Shown: in pieces, positions 53,801 to 64,000 of the stretch
Position numbering within the stretch: the stretch's first letter is position 1
Layout of the letters: every line of letters begins with the position of its first letter
Source: Liopterus haemorrhoidalis
Taxonomy: Eukaryota; Arthropoda; Insecta; Coleoptera; Dytiscidae
NCBI GenBank assembly: GCA_963971575.1
Contig: OZ020625.1
Location: 25,197,253 to 25,261,252, forward strand
Length of the DNA: 64,000 nucleotides
Reading direction: 5' to 3'
Translations under genes and position numbers: made by a program
Notes under the pieces: generated by a model
The model's input: the letters and a program-made list of their open reading frames with translations, nothing else
The model's database searches: none
Told to the model about the DNA's origin: nothing

Positions 53801-56800
53801 AACATATGATACGCATTCAGTACGAGTTTGAACACGCTAGAGTAATTTTGTAGTCCGTAGCGATTTTTTTCATGAAACTGTTTTTTCTAGTTAGTACAGG
53901 AAATGAAGCTCAAAAAATGACAAAACCTCGCAATTTTTTCGTCCAGCATCGATTTGGATAAAAATTTGGAATTAGGCTCATTTCACCCTCTAGTTCATTT
54001 TCTACATTGTGCCGTTGTACGATTTTTGTTTTTTAAGGGTGAAAACTACCCCTAATTGTAAAACATTATACGACAAGCATCCAACAATATACCTCAAGAG
54101 CAATTGCTGAATGTTTTGAATCATTTTTATGATCGCTTAACATTTTGTGTGAAAGTAAACGGAGAAACTTTTGAACATTTATTATAAGTTTTGATTAGTT
54201 ATTTATTTATTATTCTTTTTATTTGTATTTTCAATAAAATATTTTGATTTTGCTAGTAAATATGGTTTTTTCTTTGTTGCAAATGAAAATGAACACGATT
54301 TATATTGCTGTCAAAAACTGTATCCATGGTAATGACATAGTACATGTTGCATTAAAAAATAAATTCACTGTATATAATAATTTAGATAAAAACAGGATCG
54401 ATTAAACCACCAGATAATCTACTCAGAGCCTCTAAGAATTCAACAAGAAATTTAAAAAATCAGTTCGGTTACTTAATTTACACACCTCGTATGATTTTGC
54501 TGTTAAGTCAATAATATGGGAGATATTTCGTTTAGGGAGATTTTAAGTTTAGCTTTAGGGTGTCTCCCGTAATTTCATAAAAATTCTAAATGAAAAAATT
54601 TATTGAAATGAAAGATTTGTTTTCTTATTATAAACTATTTTTGTCACAAAAGATTTTGCTGTTAAGTCAATAATACCAGGTCTACAAGTATGAAATGCGG
54701 ATTTTTTTCAAACTTGCCGCGCAAACTGAGTGTATAGTTCAAAGTTTCAACACATATGGCGTTTTGTTAAGTTATCATTAAGTGTCAAATGCGTATAGGT
54801 TATAATTTGAAAAGTGATCAGATAGTTTTGTTTTACTATGTTAAAAATATCAAATTTTGTGCCAAATAAAGAGCATTCGCGGACAGTACTACTGTTTTGT
54901 TTTCATTTGAAAAAAACTGCTGCTGAATCATACCGACTGCTTCGAGAAGCTTATGGTGAATATGCTCCACCGCAAGATACATGTGAACGATGGTTTCGGC
55001 GTTTCAAAAGTGGTGACTTTGATCTTACAGACAAAGAACATGGAAAACCTCCAAAAAAATATGAAGATACAAAATTGGAAACATTGCTACAGGTAGACGA
55101 TAGTCAATCACAAAAACAATTAGCAGAGCAGTTAGGTTAGGTTAGGTTAGATCCAGAAAGTCGGCAGATGGGTTCCACATGCATTGAATGAGAGGCAGAT
55201 GGAAAAACGCAAAAACACTTGTGAAATTTTGCTTGCACGATACAAAAGAAAGTCTTTTTTGCATCGTATCATTACTGGCGATGAAAAATTGATTAATTTT
55301 GAAAATCCCAAACGCGAAAAATCCTGGGTGAACCCAGGCTCACCATCCACATCAACTGCAAGACCGAAACGCTTTGGCAAAAATACAATGCTCTGTACTT
55401 GGTGGGACCAAAAGGGTGTGGTCTATTATGAATTGTTAAAACTTGGTGAAACAGTTAATACCCAACGCTACCAACAACTGATCGAATTGAACCATTCGCT
55501 GCTCATAAAACGACCACATTGGAGGCACTCAAGTGGGAAGTGCTACCCCATGCCGCTTACTCACCAGACTTGGCCCCTTCAGATTACCACTTGTTCGCAT
55601 CGATGGGTCACGCACTTGCCAAGCAGCACTTTTGATCATATAAAAATGTGAAAGAATGGCTAGATGAATGGTTTGAAGGGAAAGGGGAAAAGTTCTACTG
55701 GCGAGGTATTCACAAATTGCCTGAAAGATGGAAAAAATGTATAACTTCTAATGGAGCACACTTTGAATAAATAAACTTTTACTGTTCTTTTGAGTTTAAT
55801 GTGATTTATTTAAAAAAAAAATCCGCATTTCATACTTGTAGACCTGGTATGTCAGATACTTACTAACAAGTAACTACAATAGGATTCTTCTTATTTCTTC
55901 TTCTGTAAGCATCGTTTCCATTTTGTTTCCATGCTTGCTCCCATAATTTTAATAAACCCTGCAGGTCTTTAGGGACATCCATGTTGTAGCTCCAGTCCTT
56001 GAACTTCAGCAGTCGCATGGTTCGAGAAAAAATAATATCTGTTTTAGGCTCCTCCAAAATTAAATTAACTCTGTCGTATGATCTCTGCGTAAAAGTATTC
56101 ACATATTCTACTGTGAGACCTTTGCTAATTTCTACTATTACGTTTTCTTTGGGCCAAAATGGTACGCATGTCTGAAATGTAAGATTTATTTAAATTTTTT
56201 CCAAAAGAAAAAAATGGGAAATTACTCTTGCCTATAAGCAGAGAGTCGAATCGGAACCGAATCGAAAACCGAAAACCGAAATTAACCGGAATTTTTAACA
56301 GAACCGGAACCGTAACCGGAACGTAAAATTGCTCAGTTTAAAAACATAAACCGAAACCGGAACGAAATATTACGAACGGGAAAATTTTAAGGAAGGCTTA
56401 TATCCTGCAGTGGATCGAAAACTTTCTTGAGTCTTACCTTATCTGCAAGTGGTATGTCATTAAGACACACAATAACATTCACATCTTTTTCAACGACCAT
56501 CCTCCAGAAGTCCCCAATAGTGTTTGGTATCGGATAAGGAGTAACAATAAACTGGTCATGTGAGTGAAATCCATCCACTGGAATAGCATTTATATAATTC
56601 GAATAGGGAATGTTATTATTTATTTCAAGTTCAATAGCCCTTCTCTCTGAAAAATAAAATACTTTAAAACACTCTTATTCCTAAATAATGAAAAGTCATT
56701 TGCAACCAGCTAGCGAACACAGGTGTATTCAGGTTTGATGCCGCTATCGGATACGGTAGCAAAATATTTGTGCAGACCTCAAAGTAAGTAATATATATAG

Positions 56801-59219
56801 CGGGTGGGATTTGGGGGTTAGAACCTCCCATGAAGCTGGATTTTTTATTACTTCGATGCATTTTCCTTGTTTTATCATTACTTCCATACATCTCATTTTA
56901 TAACCCTCCCCCTCATGAAACTATTTTTGCGTCACTGAATAGTACTTTTATTAATTTTTTTAAAAACAAAAACTATTTTTTTAAAAATAATTTAAAAAAG
57001 GGAGTCATTAAAAATGAGGAATCGGAAAAGACTTTTTGTTCTTCAATATATTTCATCTCCTGCACTATAAACATTTACCTACACTCATACATACATATTT
57101 TATATATATTTAATTTATATAATTTTCTTTACTAATCTTCTTCATTTTCTATTATATCTAAAAATTACACTTAAACTCAAATGTCCGCCATTTTTATCTT
57201 CATAAGAACCTAGGATGATTAAGTAAAGGATGCGCTATTCGTATACTAACAACATTGACGATTGTGTGGAAACCCCTGTTGAGAAAGAAGGCAATATATA
57301 TCTGTACTGTGCACACTGCAACTACGTAATGCGCATGTGCTACATTTGAATTTGAAACAAGCGTATTTTTAAATGAAATTATGCTAAAATCTCGTAATTT
57401 CACAGCAAATTTTATAACATATTTGAGAAATTTGTATAACACGGTGTTAATTTTCTGCGTATCGTGTCAAACGGACCTGAAACTGTATAAATGTGTATTT
57501 AAAATTTATCTAATCATTTTAAAATAATATTATTTATCATTAAAGCAATCTTTAATGATATTTTAAAAATTAAAGGCTGCGAATAAAGGAGGCAGTATTA
57601 TGAATTTAATCAGTCAGTTAAAGGATAAAGTGGTAGTTACAATAAACTAAAATAAGTTTGAAAAATATTAGTGCCAAATAATACTACCCAAACATCTTGT
57701 TGCGAAAATTACATGACTATGGCCCGATTGCAAGAATCGCTATTAAATTTAATGATTCAAAATACCAGAGGTGGCTAGCTATGGGTCCTTTTCAAATATT
57801 CCGATAAGACGTTGAAGGGCCACATCCTTTGAGTATCCCCCCACAAACCAGAAATTAATTTAATTTTTATCGTTCGATTAATGAAGGATTGAAAGACGGA
57901 TGTACAAAATGAAATATATGGGGGAGGGGGTGCAGAGGGGTTAATTTTGATATATATTTTTTTACATTACATAGAAATATTCTAATCTTTACCTATAAGG
58001 GATGGTTTGATAATTTTTATTTGGTTGTGATAATTGATTAAATGAAAGTATGGAAATAAAATATATAACACAAATAGATACACATATTTTTATTCGTTTT
58101 GAAATATCACAAGTCTGTTGAACATTTTTCTTTTCGCCACCTTGTGTATATCTAACAATTTAGCACAGTAATAGCGTCTTACGTGTGTACGCAGTACCGC
58201 GGTATAAACTCCATTTACCGTAACTATGAAATGACGTCACAATTGAAAAACTCACCTTGTTGCCAATTCGTAAACTGTCAAAAAAAGTTAGGTTATATCG
58301 AACAACTTCTAAACACCTAAATGTCAACCTGACAAATAACGATTGAACAATCCAATTTCAAACCGGCAACATTGAAAAAATGTACCAAAATTAAATAAAT
58401 AAATGTACTGAGTTATGGATTGATGTTGATTAAAACATATCATAAAGTTGGTACTTAAATTAACCAAGTGTGACATCATTTCATAGTTACCGTAAACCGA
58501 CTTTATATCTTTCTCACTCAGTAAGGGTTTCAACACATTTTACTCACGAATAGCGCATCCTTTACTTAATCATCCTAGATAAGAACTAAGTTATTACTTA
58601 TAAACACCAGCATTTGGTAGTTACTATGATAGGAACTTTTATAGTAACATGTTACTAAATATTGTAGTAACTTTTGTCTTACGTAATACGAGATACCCCA
58701 AAGTTACTATGATAGTAACTGACCTTGCTCATAGTGACAAATTTAGTTACTATGATAGTACCTGAGTTACAGAATTGGTCTGATTGGTGACTTTATGTTC
58801 CACGGCCTACTCTGAAGTTTTATTATATTTTTTTGAAATACACGGTTTTAACTTACCTGGTACAATCTCTTTAATCCTAATCTTGTGAAGATTTTCTTCC
58901 AAAGTATTGAGCATATCAACTCCAATATTATCAAAATCATACATGTTCTCTAGGTAACGCATCTGCGTGATCAGTTCACTGTGTCTCATCAGTTTCACTC
59001 TAGACATCTCGCTAGATGGCTCAGAGGTATCGGAACAAGGTAACACAGTATTGGGAACTGAGAGACAATCCAAAAGAACCAAATGTACAAATTTATACTG
59101 ATCAACATTTGTCAACATATTAGCCCTCTGTTGGCAGAGTTGATTAGCTAATTTCAGTACATCAACCTCTCCTTCCTTAGTTATCATTCTCAGACACATA
59201 TCTATTAAAATAAACGGAC
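50724..59219 (-). CDS. Gene B: 3' part of a tandem paralogue of gene A
   Basis: Five exons (59219-58857, 56646-56438, 56171-55864, 53598-53463, 50858-50724) match gene A exons 12-16 in order, phase and near-exact length. They encode the end of D1, all of D2 and the same C-terminus. The D2 signature is TCYDGAKASG, so catalysis is predicted lost as in gene A. No frameshift or stop is visible in these exons. Exon 11 and earlier parts were not found between 59220 and 64000 and may lie beyond the window. Shared intron pieces (for example 10200-10270 with 56690-56750, and 5885-5945 with 50890-50950) show that the copies arose by DNA duplication, not retroposition. Confidence 0.88.
51136..51405 (+). 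pseudogene. THAP zinc-finger domain relic
   Basis: ATG opens MYNTYCCVPMCNSLKRRNPE, then ISFHLFPPISDVRFETKLGK. An in-frame TAG follows, then KIGKKVSPYIKVCSLHFNDS, DYKKYFQF and a stop. The C-x2-4-C ... FHxFP ... C-x2-H-F spacing is the THAP C2CH pattern; the Trp usual before the break is missing. It could be from a P-type transposase or a THAP gene. It lies in a gene B intron. Confidence 0.65.
52150..52800. mobile_element. HINE-B copy (inverted) and duplicated end block
   Basis: It runs from a short GTCT/GTCC tract (52180-52205) through the HINE-B core to TAACGTTTCCATGGTCATGA. The block ATAAATAATATCTCTGTTAG ... GGTCCTGTGGTGGCAAC is then repeated as a second ~150-bp unit to 52800. Confidence 0.7.
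52878..53430. mobile_element. hAT-type MITE with 8-bp target duplication
   Basis: The ends CAGGGGTTCCCAAAGT and ACTTTGGGAATCCCTA are inverted. The flanks CTCTACAC and CTCTTCAC match at 7 of 8 bases. There is no coding region. The matching gene A intron (about 6100-6137) reads straight across this point, so insertion followed the gene duplication. Confidence 0.82.
53463..53598 (-). CDS. Gene B exon 15': D2 P-loop and helix
   Basis: This exon is 136 nt and completes [34 protein letters not shown] and VRLVKRSRRQFISSQ follow. Just downstream in the gene, the intron holds a hAT-type insertion (52878-53430) that gene A lacks. Confidence 0.9.
53713..54489. mobile_element. TIR element flanked by TA
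   Basis: The ends CGAGGTGCGTAAATTAAGTA and TACTTAATTTACACACCTCG are inverted between TA sites. It carries a fragment of another element (54075-54380) and no transposase of its own. Confidence 0.75.
54075..54380 (+). pseudogene. Solo 3' end of the DD41D element at 20692
   Basis: Matches 21785-22100: [36 protein letters not shown], stop, then the long terminal repeat (GTTGCAAATGAAAATGAACA ... TACATGTTGCATTAAA). The 5' part is absent. Confidence 0.85.
54676..55847 (+). mobile_element. Mariner family M2, copy 2, deleted
   Basis: It has the same ends as 18328-19605, between TA sites. The N-terminal part is intact here (54838: [20 protein letters not shown]). One deletion near 55129 is filled with TTAGG repeats. 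Another near 55515 removes the HDNAPSH catalytic block. It is inactive. Confidence 0.9.
55129..55150. repeat. Interstitial (TTAGG)4-like tract at a deletion junction
   Basis: The tract TTAGGTTAGGTTAGGTTAG sits exactly where copy 1 has TTAGGCGTTAGTCAACAAG ... GTAAGATCCAG. About 45 bases are lost and replaced by three extra telomere-type units. Confidence 0.85.
55864..56171 (-). CDS. Gene B exon 14': D2 core
   Basis: This exon is 308 nt and encodes [39 protein letters not shown] and KNPIVVTC. It carries WSY in place of WPD. Its donor lies only about 14 bases from the end of a mariner insertion at 54676-55847, which is absent from the matching gene A intron. Confidence 0.9.
56235..56385. repeat. 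CCGAAAC/CCGGAAC simple repeat
   Basis: Degenerate repeats of AACCGAAA and AACCGGAAC lie just upstream of gene B exon 14'. Confidence 0.7.
56438..56646 (-). CDS. Gene B exon 13': D2 NYINA region
   Basis: This exon is 209 nt and encodes [59 protein letters not shown] and CLNDIPLADK before GTAAGA. It has a single donor, without the 25-bp duplication seen in gene A. Confidence 0.9.
56800..56960. repeat. Dispersed repeat, inverted copy of 8190-8345
   Basis: GGGGGTTAGAACCTCCCATG ... CCCCCTCATGAAACTATTTT matches the gene A intron repeat in reverse orientation. Confidence 0.75.
57210..58578. mobile_element. TIR element with 8-bp target duplication
   Basis: The ends CTAGGATGATTAAGTAAAGG and its inverse match for about 33 bp. 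ATAAGAAC flanks both sides (57202-57209, 58579-58586). An 8-bp duplication points to a hAT- or P-type element. About 1.37 kb with no recognisable transposase. A smaller inverted repeat (58207-58507, ACTCCATTTACCGTAACTAT) is nested near its right end. Confidence 0.8.
58585..58790. repeat. GTTACTATGATAGTAAC-type short palindromes
   Basis: Several copies of AGTTACTATGATAGTAACT and related motifs occur here. Similar GTTACTA motifs occur at 9620-9690. It is non-coding. Confidence 0.5.
58857..59219 (-). CDS. Gene B exon 12': end of D1, D1-D2 linker
   Basis: This exon is 363 nt with the same borders as gene A exon 12. It starts [20 protein letters not shown] and differs from gene A by a few residues in the linker (for example SDTSEPSSEM for [10 protein letters not shown], and RYLENMYDF for SYLEKMYDF). 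The sequence just upstream of the acceptor is also shared, up to the HINE-B fragment at 59265. Confidence 0.92.
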
Positions 59220-59264
59220 CTAATAACATTAATAGAATTAGTTGGATGCACTCCCTCAAACAAT

Positions 59265-59652
59265 GAAAAAATCAGCTGTGGCCACCATAGGACCGACCGC
59301 CATCATAAAGTACTTGTATAAAACACATTCTAGCAGGAGAGTAGAAATAACTTGGCCTAATATTTTGTAACAGAGATAATATTTATCATGACCATGGAAA
59401 CGTTACATGTAAGTATGAAAAAATTGAGACAGGCTGGGGTTATGCAATTTTCAAAATCTTAATGAACCTTGCTATATAAAAAAAAAAATACAGCACATAT
59501 TTAGAAACCTAAATAATGGTATTAGCCATTCGAATTAAAATTAACAAAAAAAAAATATTTTAAAATTTATTTTGGCATCCCAAATAATCATCATTCACTT
59601 ATAATACCTGTGAAACCCTGGAATGTTGTGAAAATTCACACTTCACATAAAT
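59265..59652. mobile_element. HINE-B and HINE-A fragments
   Basis: 59265-59440 is the ATCAGCTGTGGCCACCATAG to GTAAGTATGAAAAAATTGAG block of HINE-B. 59448-59652 is the hairpin end of HINE-A (forward), ending CACTTCACATAAATTT. Confidence 0.7.
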
Positions 59653-60312
59653 TTTTTAATTTTCAATTTTTGGTACTTTTCGACAATTTTATTTGATGGC
59701 CTGTTAATAAAGTTGTGTACTAGCCACTAAATCTTCAATTTTTCTCTAAACTATTTAAAGTCTGAGGATTTCAAAAATTCAAACCGCAGGTCTCTATCTC
59801 TTACCGTTTTTGAGATATGATTGTTTGGAAAATTATTGGCATTTCCATATTTAAAAAAATGATAAATACATAATAATATTAAAAAAAGAATAAATAAAAT
59901 AATGTAAACCTATGTTTGTTAATAATAATAATAATAATAGTTTATTTATTTAACTAATGCTAGTAAGAACCATATTAACAAACATAAACATATAAACATT
60001 ATAATAAACATTCAAATCAAATTTAATCCTTATTTTGTCAATTTAAGCCATTATTTGTCCACTTAGTTCAAGCAAAACGTGATTTTTGTCAAATTTAAAT
60101 ATCGATTTTACGTAATTTAGTGCTTTAAAATTTTAATAACATATTTGAATTAATTATTTGGGACTTTAAAAATAAGTAGGTCTTAAAATTAGGTTCCAAA
60201 CTTGTTGCAAATTGGTTTGTAATGTTTTCTACAATAATTTCAAAACTGTATTACTGTGATAAATCATATTTTGAATGTTATCTTCTCAAATATTTTTAAT
60301 AACATCCCTGCC

Positions 60313-62320
60313 TACGAAATCCTGTAAACTATGAAAATTCACAGTTTATATATTTTTTCAGATAAACAGGTTTCGTCGCATAAATGTTTACGTAATTCCT
60401 GCTAATGATATAAAAATGAAATTTCCTTATCAACTTATTTAAGAGGATTAATTATTTTTTTAATCCCATACTAATTCATTTGTGGTTAACAAAACATCGA
60501 GAAAACATTAAAATGTCTTTCTTATAAATTCTAAGTTATTTTTTGTACGTATTTTAACATTGAATATATTGGGTCTCGTGAAAGTGTAGTTATTTTTGGA
60601 AATTTGGGTATTAAATCAAAAACTATATCTCAAAAATGGTAAGAAATAGAGACCTAAGGTTTAAATCTTTAAAAAATTTAGTTTTACGATGTTTTTTCTG
60701 TAATATTTGGTCCGTAATGACCTGAAACTAATGGTGAAATTTTGATTTTATTTTGTAAATTTCAAAAATTCATATCTCAAAAATGGTAAGAGGTAGAGAC
60801 TTGAAGTTTGAATTTTTGGAATTTTTACATCTTGTTTTGTCTAGAAAAAAATAATGTTTGGTCCGTAATGACCTAAAACTTTGAAAATTTTGATTTTTTT
60901 TGTAATTTTAAAAATGCATATCTCAAAAAAGGTAAGACATAGAGATTTGAGATTTGAATTTTTGGAATTCTCACACCTTGTTTTGTCTAGAAAAAATTAA
61001 TGTTTGGTCCGTAATGACTTAAAACTATTGAAAATTTTGATTTTTTTTTTGTAATTTTAAGAATTCATATCTCAAAAAAGGTAAGACATAGAGATTTGAG
61101 GTTTGAATTTTTGGAATTCTCACACCTTGTTTTGTCTAGAAAAATATAATGTTTGGTCCGTAATGACCTAAAACTATTAGGTAAAATGTTGAAACTTTTT
61201 GTAATTTTAAAAATTCGTATCTCAAAAAAGGTAAGGAATAGAGACTTGAGGTTTGAATTTTTGGAATTTTCACACCTTGTTTTGTCTAGAAAAATATAAT
61301 GTTTGGTCCGTAATGACCCAAAACTATTAGGGAAAATTTTGATTTTAATGGAATTTAAAAAAAATATTATCTCAAAAAAGGCAAGAGATAGAGACTTGAG
61401 GTTTAAATTTTTGGAATTCGTACATCTTATTTTGTCTAGAAAAAAATAATGTTTGGTCCGTAATGACCTAAAACTATTAGGGAAAATTTTGATTTTTTTT
61501 GAATTTTAAAATTCATATCTCATAAAAGGTAAGAAATAGAGACTTGAGGTTTGAATTTTTGAAATTCTCATACCTTATTTTGTCTAGAAAAAATTAATGT
61601 TTGGTCCGTAATGACCTAAAACTATTAGGGAAAATTTTGATTTTAATGGAATTTAAAAAAAATATTATCTCAAAAAAGGCAAGAGATAGAGACTTGAGGT
61701 TTGAATTTTTGAAATTCTCACACCTTATTTTGTCTAGAAAAAATTAATGTTTGGTCCGTAATGACCTAAAACTATTAGGGAAAATTTTGATTTTAATGGA
61801 ATTTAAAAAAAAATATTATCTCAAAAAAGGCAAGAGATAGAGACTTGAGGTTTAAATTTTTGGAATTCGCACATCTTATTTTGTCTAGAAAAAAATAATG
61901 TTTGATCCGTAATGACCTAAAACTATTAGGGAAAAAATTTTCAATTTTTTCCCTAATTCAAAATTTAATCAAAAATTTATCTCGAAAGTCTCAATTTTTT
62001 CATACTTATATGTAACGTTTCCATGGTCATGATAAATAATATCTCTGTTAGAAAATATTAGGCCAAGTTATTTCTACTCTGCTACTAGAATGTATTTTAT
62101 ATAAGTACTTTATGATGGCGGTCGGTCCTGTGGTGGCCACAGCTGATTTTTTAATATTTATATGTAACGTTTCCATGGTCATGATAAATAATATTTCTGT
62201 TAGAAAATATTAGGTCAACTTATTTCTACTCTGCTGCTAGAATGTAATTTATATAAGTACTTTATGATGGCGGTCTGTCCTGTGGTGGCCACAGCTGAAT
62301 TTTTAATCATAAACCCAGTG
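60313..62320. mobile_element. HINE-B copy with nine-unit tandem array and repeated end blocks
   Basis: The left part matches 41205-41480. It is followed by the array 60620-61960, then two ~150-bp copies of the TAACGTTTCCATGGTCATGA ... GGTGGCCACAGCTGA block (61985-62300). Confidence 0.75.
60620..61960. repeat. ~150-bp tandem array, about nine units
   Basis: TTTGGTCCGTAATGACCTAA recurs at about 60706, 60856, 61003, 61151, 61301, 61451, 61600, 61749 and 61899, a very regular 148-150 bp period. Confidence 0.92.
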
Positions 62321-62825
62321 GCGGCTACTCATGAAGAGCCAGGGAGCCAAGGCCCAACCATTGCAAAATTATGGCAACACGATCCAAAATTAATAATTCA
62401 AAAGCGATTATTTTCTTCGACGAAGCACGCTTTGTATTTACTGAGGCAGACGAGCCAAATCGAAACTGGCTCCGTTAACAAACAGTTTGTTGGCCTCCGC
62501 GGGGAGTCGGTGGGAAGAGGGGGTAGATCAAACTATATATTGGCTCGTTAGTTTGAGTTACGTTTGCATATAGAAAGCGTCGTGTATTATAGTGTGTTTT
62601 TTACTGTGTCGTGTGTGTGTGTGTGTTGTTTTGTGTTACTATTAGAAATGAACAGTATCAGTAACTTAAAAAAAAAACATTTTCTTCGTACTCCCTCGAG
62701 GAAAAACTCGAAATAACACAACTGATAAGACCGGTTGTGTTAGATTTCGCCATTACAAAAACTCGAAGAAATGTTTCAACTCAAAAGAATGTTTTTTGTG
62801 TCGGTGTTTTTTTTAAATAGTAATA
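62320..62825 (+). pseudogene. Possible hAT (ZMYM-like) 5' fragment
   Basis: CAGTGGCGGCTACTCATGAA resembles a hAT terminal repeat. Near 62693 a frame reads SLEEKLEITQLIRPVVLDFA then ITKTRRNVSTQKN, like the start of ZMYM1-type hAT proteins (SLEEKxxIxxLGRP). There is no upstream start in that frame and no downstream part. Confidence 0.35.
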
Positions 62826-63055
62826 AATGAGGTAATAAATTACTGCAAGCTGAGCTGATTCAAAACTTTGTAAAATTGGTAAAATGAGGGAGGGGAGTAG
62901 GGTATTGGCCCAAGATTGGCCCTACCACTCAATACTGTCACAAGCCGTCTCTGCATAAACCTATATAGTTGTAGCAGTGCCGCAACAAGGGTGGTGCGAG
63001 AGGTGCCACCGCACCAGGCGCCGGGTTCATAGGGGCGCCGAATGGCCAAATTTCA

Positions 63056-63107
63056 TTTTTAGGGTTTTGTAGGTATGACCAAAAAACCCTTATACCGTCA
63101 TTTTGTC

Positions 63108-63145
<38 letters not shown>

Positions 63146-64000
63146 TCGGTAAAAATTGTAGCCAAACGGCTAAACCTAGAGAGTTGAAATTTGGCATGCT
63201 TATACAACTCTTTGACCCGCACATAGGAAAAATACTAAAACATCTAAAAAACATATCCCCCTAAAAATATAAACAAATATGTGCTCATCGAAAAAAAAAA
63301 TATTTTTTTTTAATTCTGAGTAGGGTATCAAATGAAAGCCCTTGGTACGTGGATTAACGATCAAATTTTTATTTTTGCAAAATAAATTATTTTGAAGCGA
63401 TTTTTGCCAATATTGTGCAAAAAAAATTTTGTCCCACACCCTGTAGCCCAGATGGTTTAAACTAAAAATCTGAAAAAATTCTAAGTAATGTACATTGGTG
63501 TGAACCGGAATAGTTCAACAGGAATTTTTGATCAGATTATGTTTTTGGAAAAAAAAGCATTATTTGTGTTTTTTTGCTAATAATGTTGACAACTTATAGT
63601 TATATAATACGCTAAACAGTAACGTGTTTCTTGGTGCTGTGGCTAAGATACTTGCGTTCTGCCCAAGAATTCATATTCGGACTCATGTTCGAGTCCTACG
63701 TGAGGAGACAATATTATTTTTTATTTTTTTTTTGCATTTTTATATTGTTTAAATTATTTTTTCAAAATTTTAATTATATTTTGGCAATTGTTGCATTTAA
63801 TTTTTAATAGCGTAAATTGTTGAAATTATAATTTAATTATATATTTGAATGTACACGAAATCAAAGGGGAGGAGCTATGACTAAAAACAACCAATGGAAG
63901 CCATAGGCGCAATTTTCAAAATCTTAATGAACCTTGATATATAAAAAAAAAATACTGCACATCTTCAAAAACTTAAATAATGGTAATAGGCATTCGATTT
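63056..64000 (+). mobile_element. HINE-A copy (h), cut by the window end
   Basis: AGGGTTTTGTAGGTATGACC, (GTCT)8, core, tRNA-like segment 63632-63709, and the core up to TAATAGGCATTCGATTT. Only the hairpin end is outside the window. Confidence 0.82.
63632..63709 (+). other. tRNA-like Pol III unit in HINE-A (h)
   Basis: GGTGCTGTGGCTAAGATAC (A box TGGCTAAGA), a long middle (CCCAAGAATTCATATTCGGA), B box TGTTCGAGTCC, then T-runs after GGAGACAATA. It resembles a long-variable-arm tRNA and differs entirely from copies (c), (d) and (f). Confidence 0.5.

Noticed and set aside
62264..62551. 95-codon plus-strand frame MMAVCPVVATAEFLI
   Set aside because: It starts inside the HINE-B repeat block and runs into the hAT-like terminal region; no conserved motif.
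59220..64000. Search for gene B exon 11' and upstream exons
   Set aside because: No match to KLIDQYWP, the D1 P-loop or earlier exons was found here. Absence in 4.8 kb does not show that gene B is truncated, since introns of this size occur in gene A.

Overview
This is an AT-rich arthropod nuclear window, most likely from an insect. The reasons are spliced genes with GT/AG introns, many Tc1/mariner, hAT, pogo and Helentron-type mobile elements, and a short (TTAGG)n tract, which is the usual insect telomere repeat. I could not fix the order or species. No bacterial-type genes, CRISPR arrays or rRNA genes were seen.

The main genes are on the minus strand: two tandem copies of a receptor-type protein tyrosine phosphatase-like (RPTP) gene. 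Gene A runs from 40605 down to its stop codon at 4569. Sixteen exons join in a consistent phase, except for one frameshift. They encode about 1,697 residues: a signal peptide, a beta-rich N-terminal region, cysteine-rich EGF-like modules, several fibronectin III domains, one membrane helix and two phosphatase domains. Only the initiator Met exon was not found. Both phosphatase domains have lost key catalytic residues, so the protein looks like a double pseudophosphatase. Gene B shows its last five exons (59219 to 50724); its upstream part must lie beyond position 64000, if it exists. The two copies share exon phases, lengths and some intron and 3' flanking sequence, so they are a local tandem duplication.

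Most of the remaining sequence is transposons, many nested: (1) a ~1.05 kb family with the architecture of Helentron-associated elements (HINE-A here), with copies near 1, 14456, 34078, 36833, 44030, 46484 and 63056. Five full-length copies carry a tRNA-gene-like segment in the middle that differs between copies. (2) A second family (HINE-B) with ACAG/ACGG microsatellites and a ~150 bp tandem array. (3) Mariner elements at 16552, 18328, 32978 and 54676, plus fragments. (4) DD41D (rosa-like) elements at 20692, 34958 and 42616. (5) hAT elements with 8-bp target duplications at 22280 and 52878. (6) Several foldback elements, the largest a ~1.37 kb near-perfect inverted repeat at 48885-50255.

Other items are pieces of pogo/Tigger, LINE reverse transcriptase and THAP sequence, a 37-copy GGAGTC tract, and several minisatellites. 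Gene A absorbs many of the insertions in its introns while its exons stay almost intact; the exceptions are a one-base frameshift in the first phosphatase domain and a 25-bp duplication across one splice donor.
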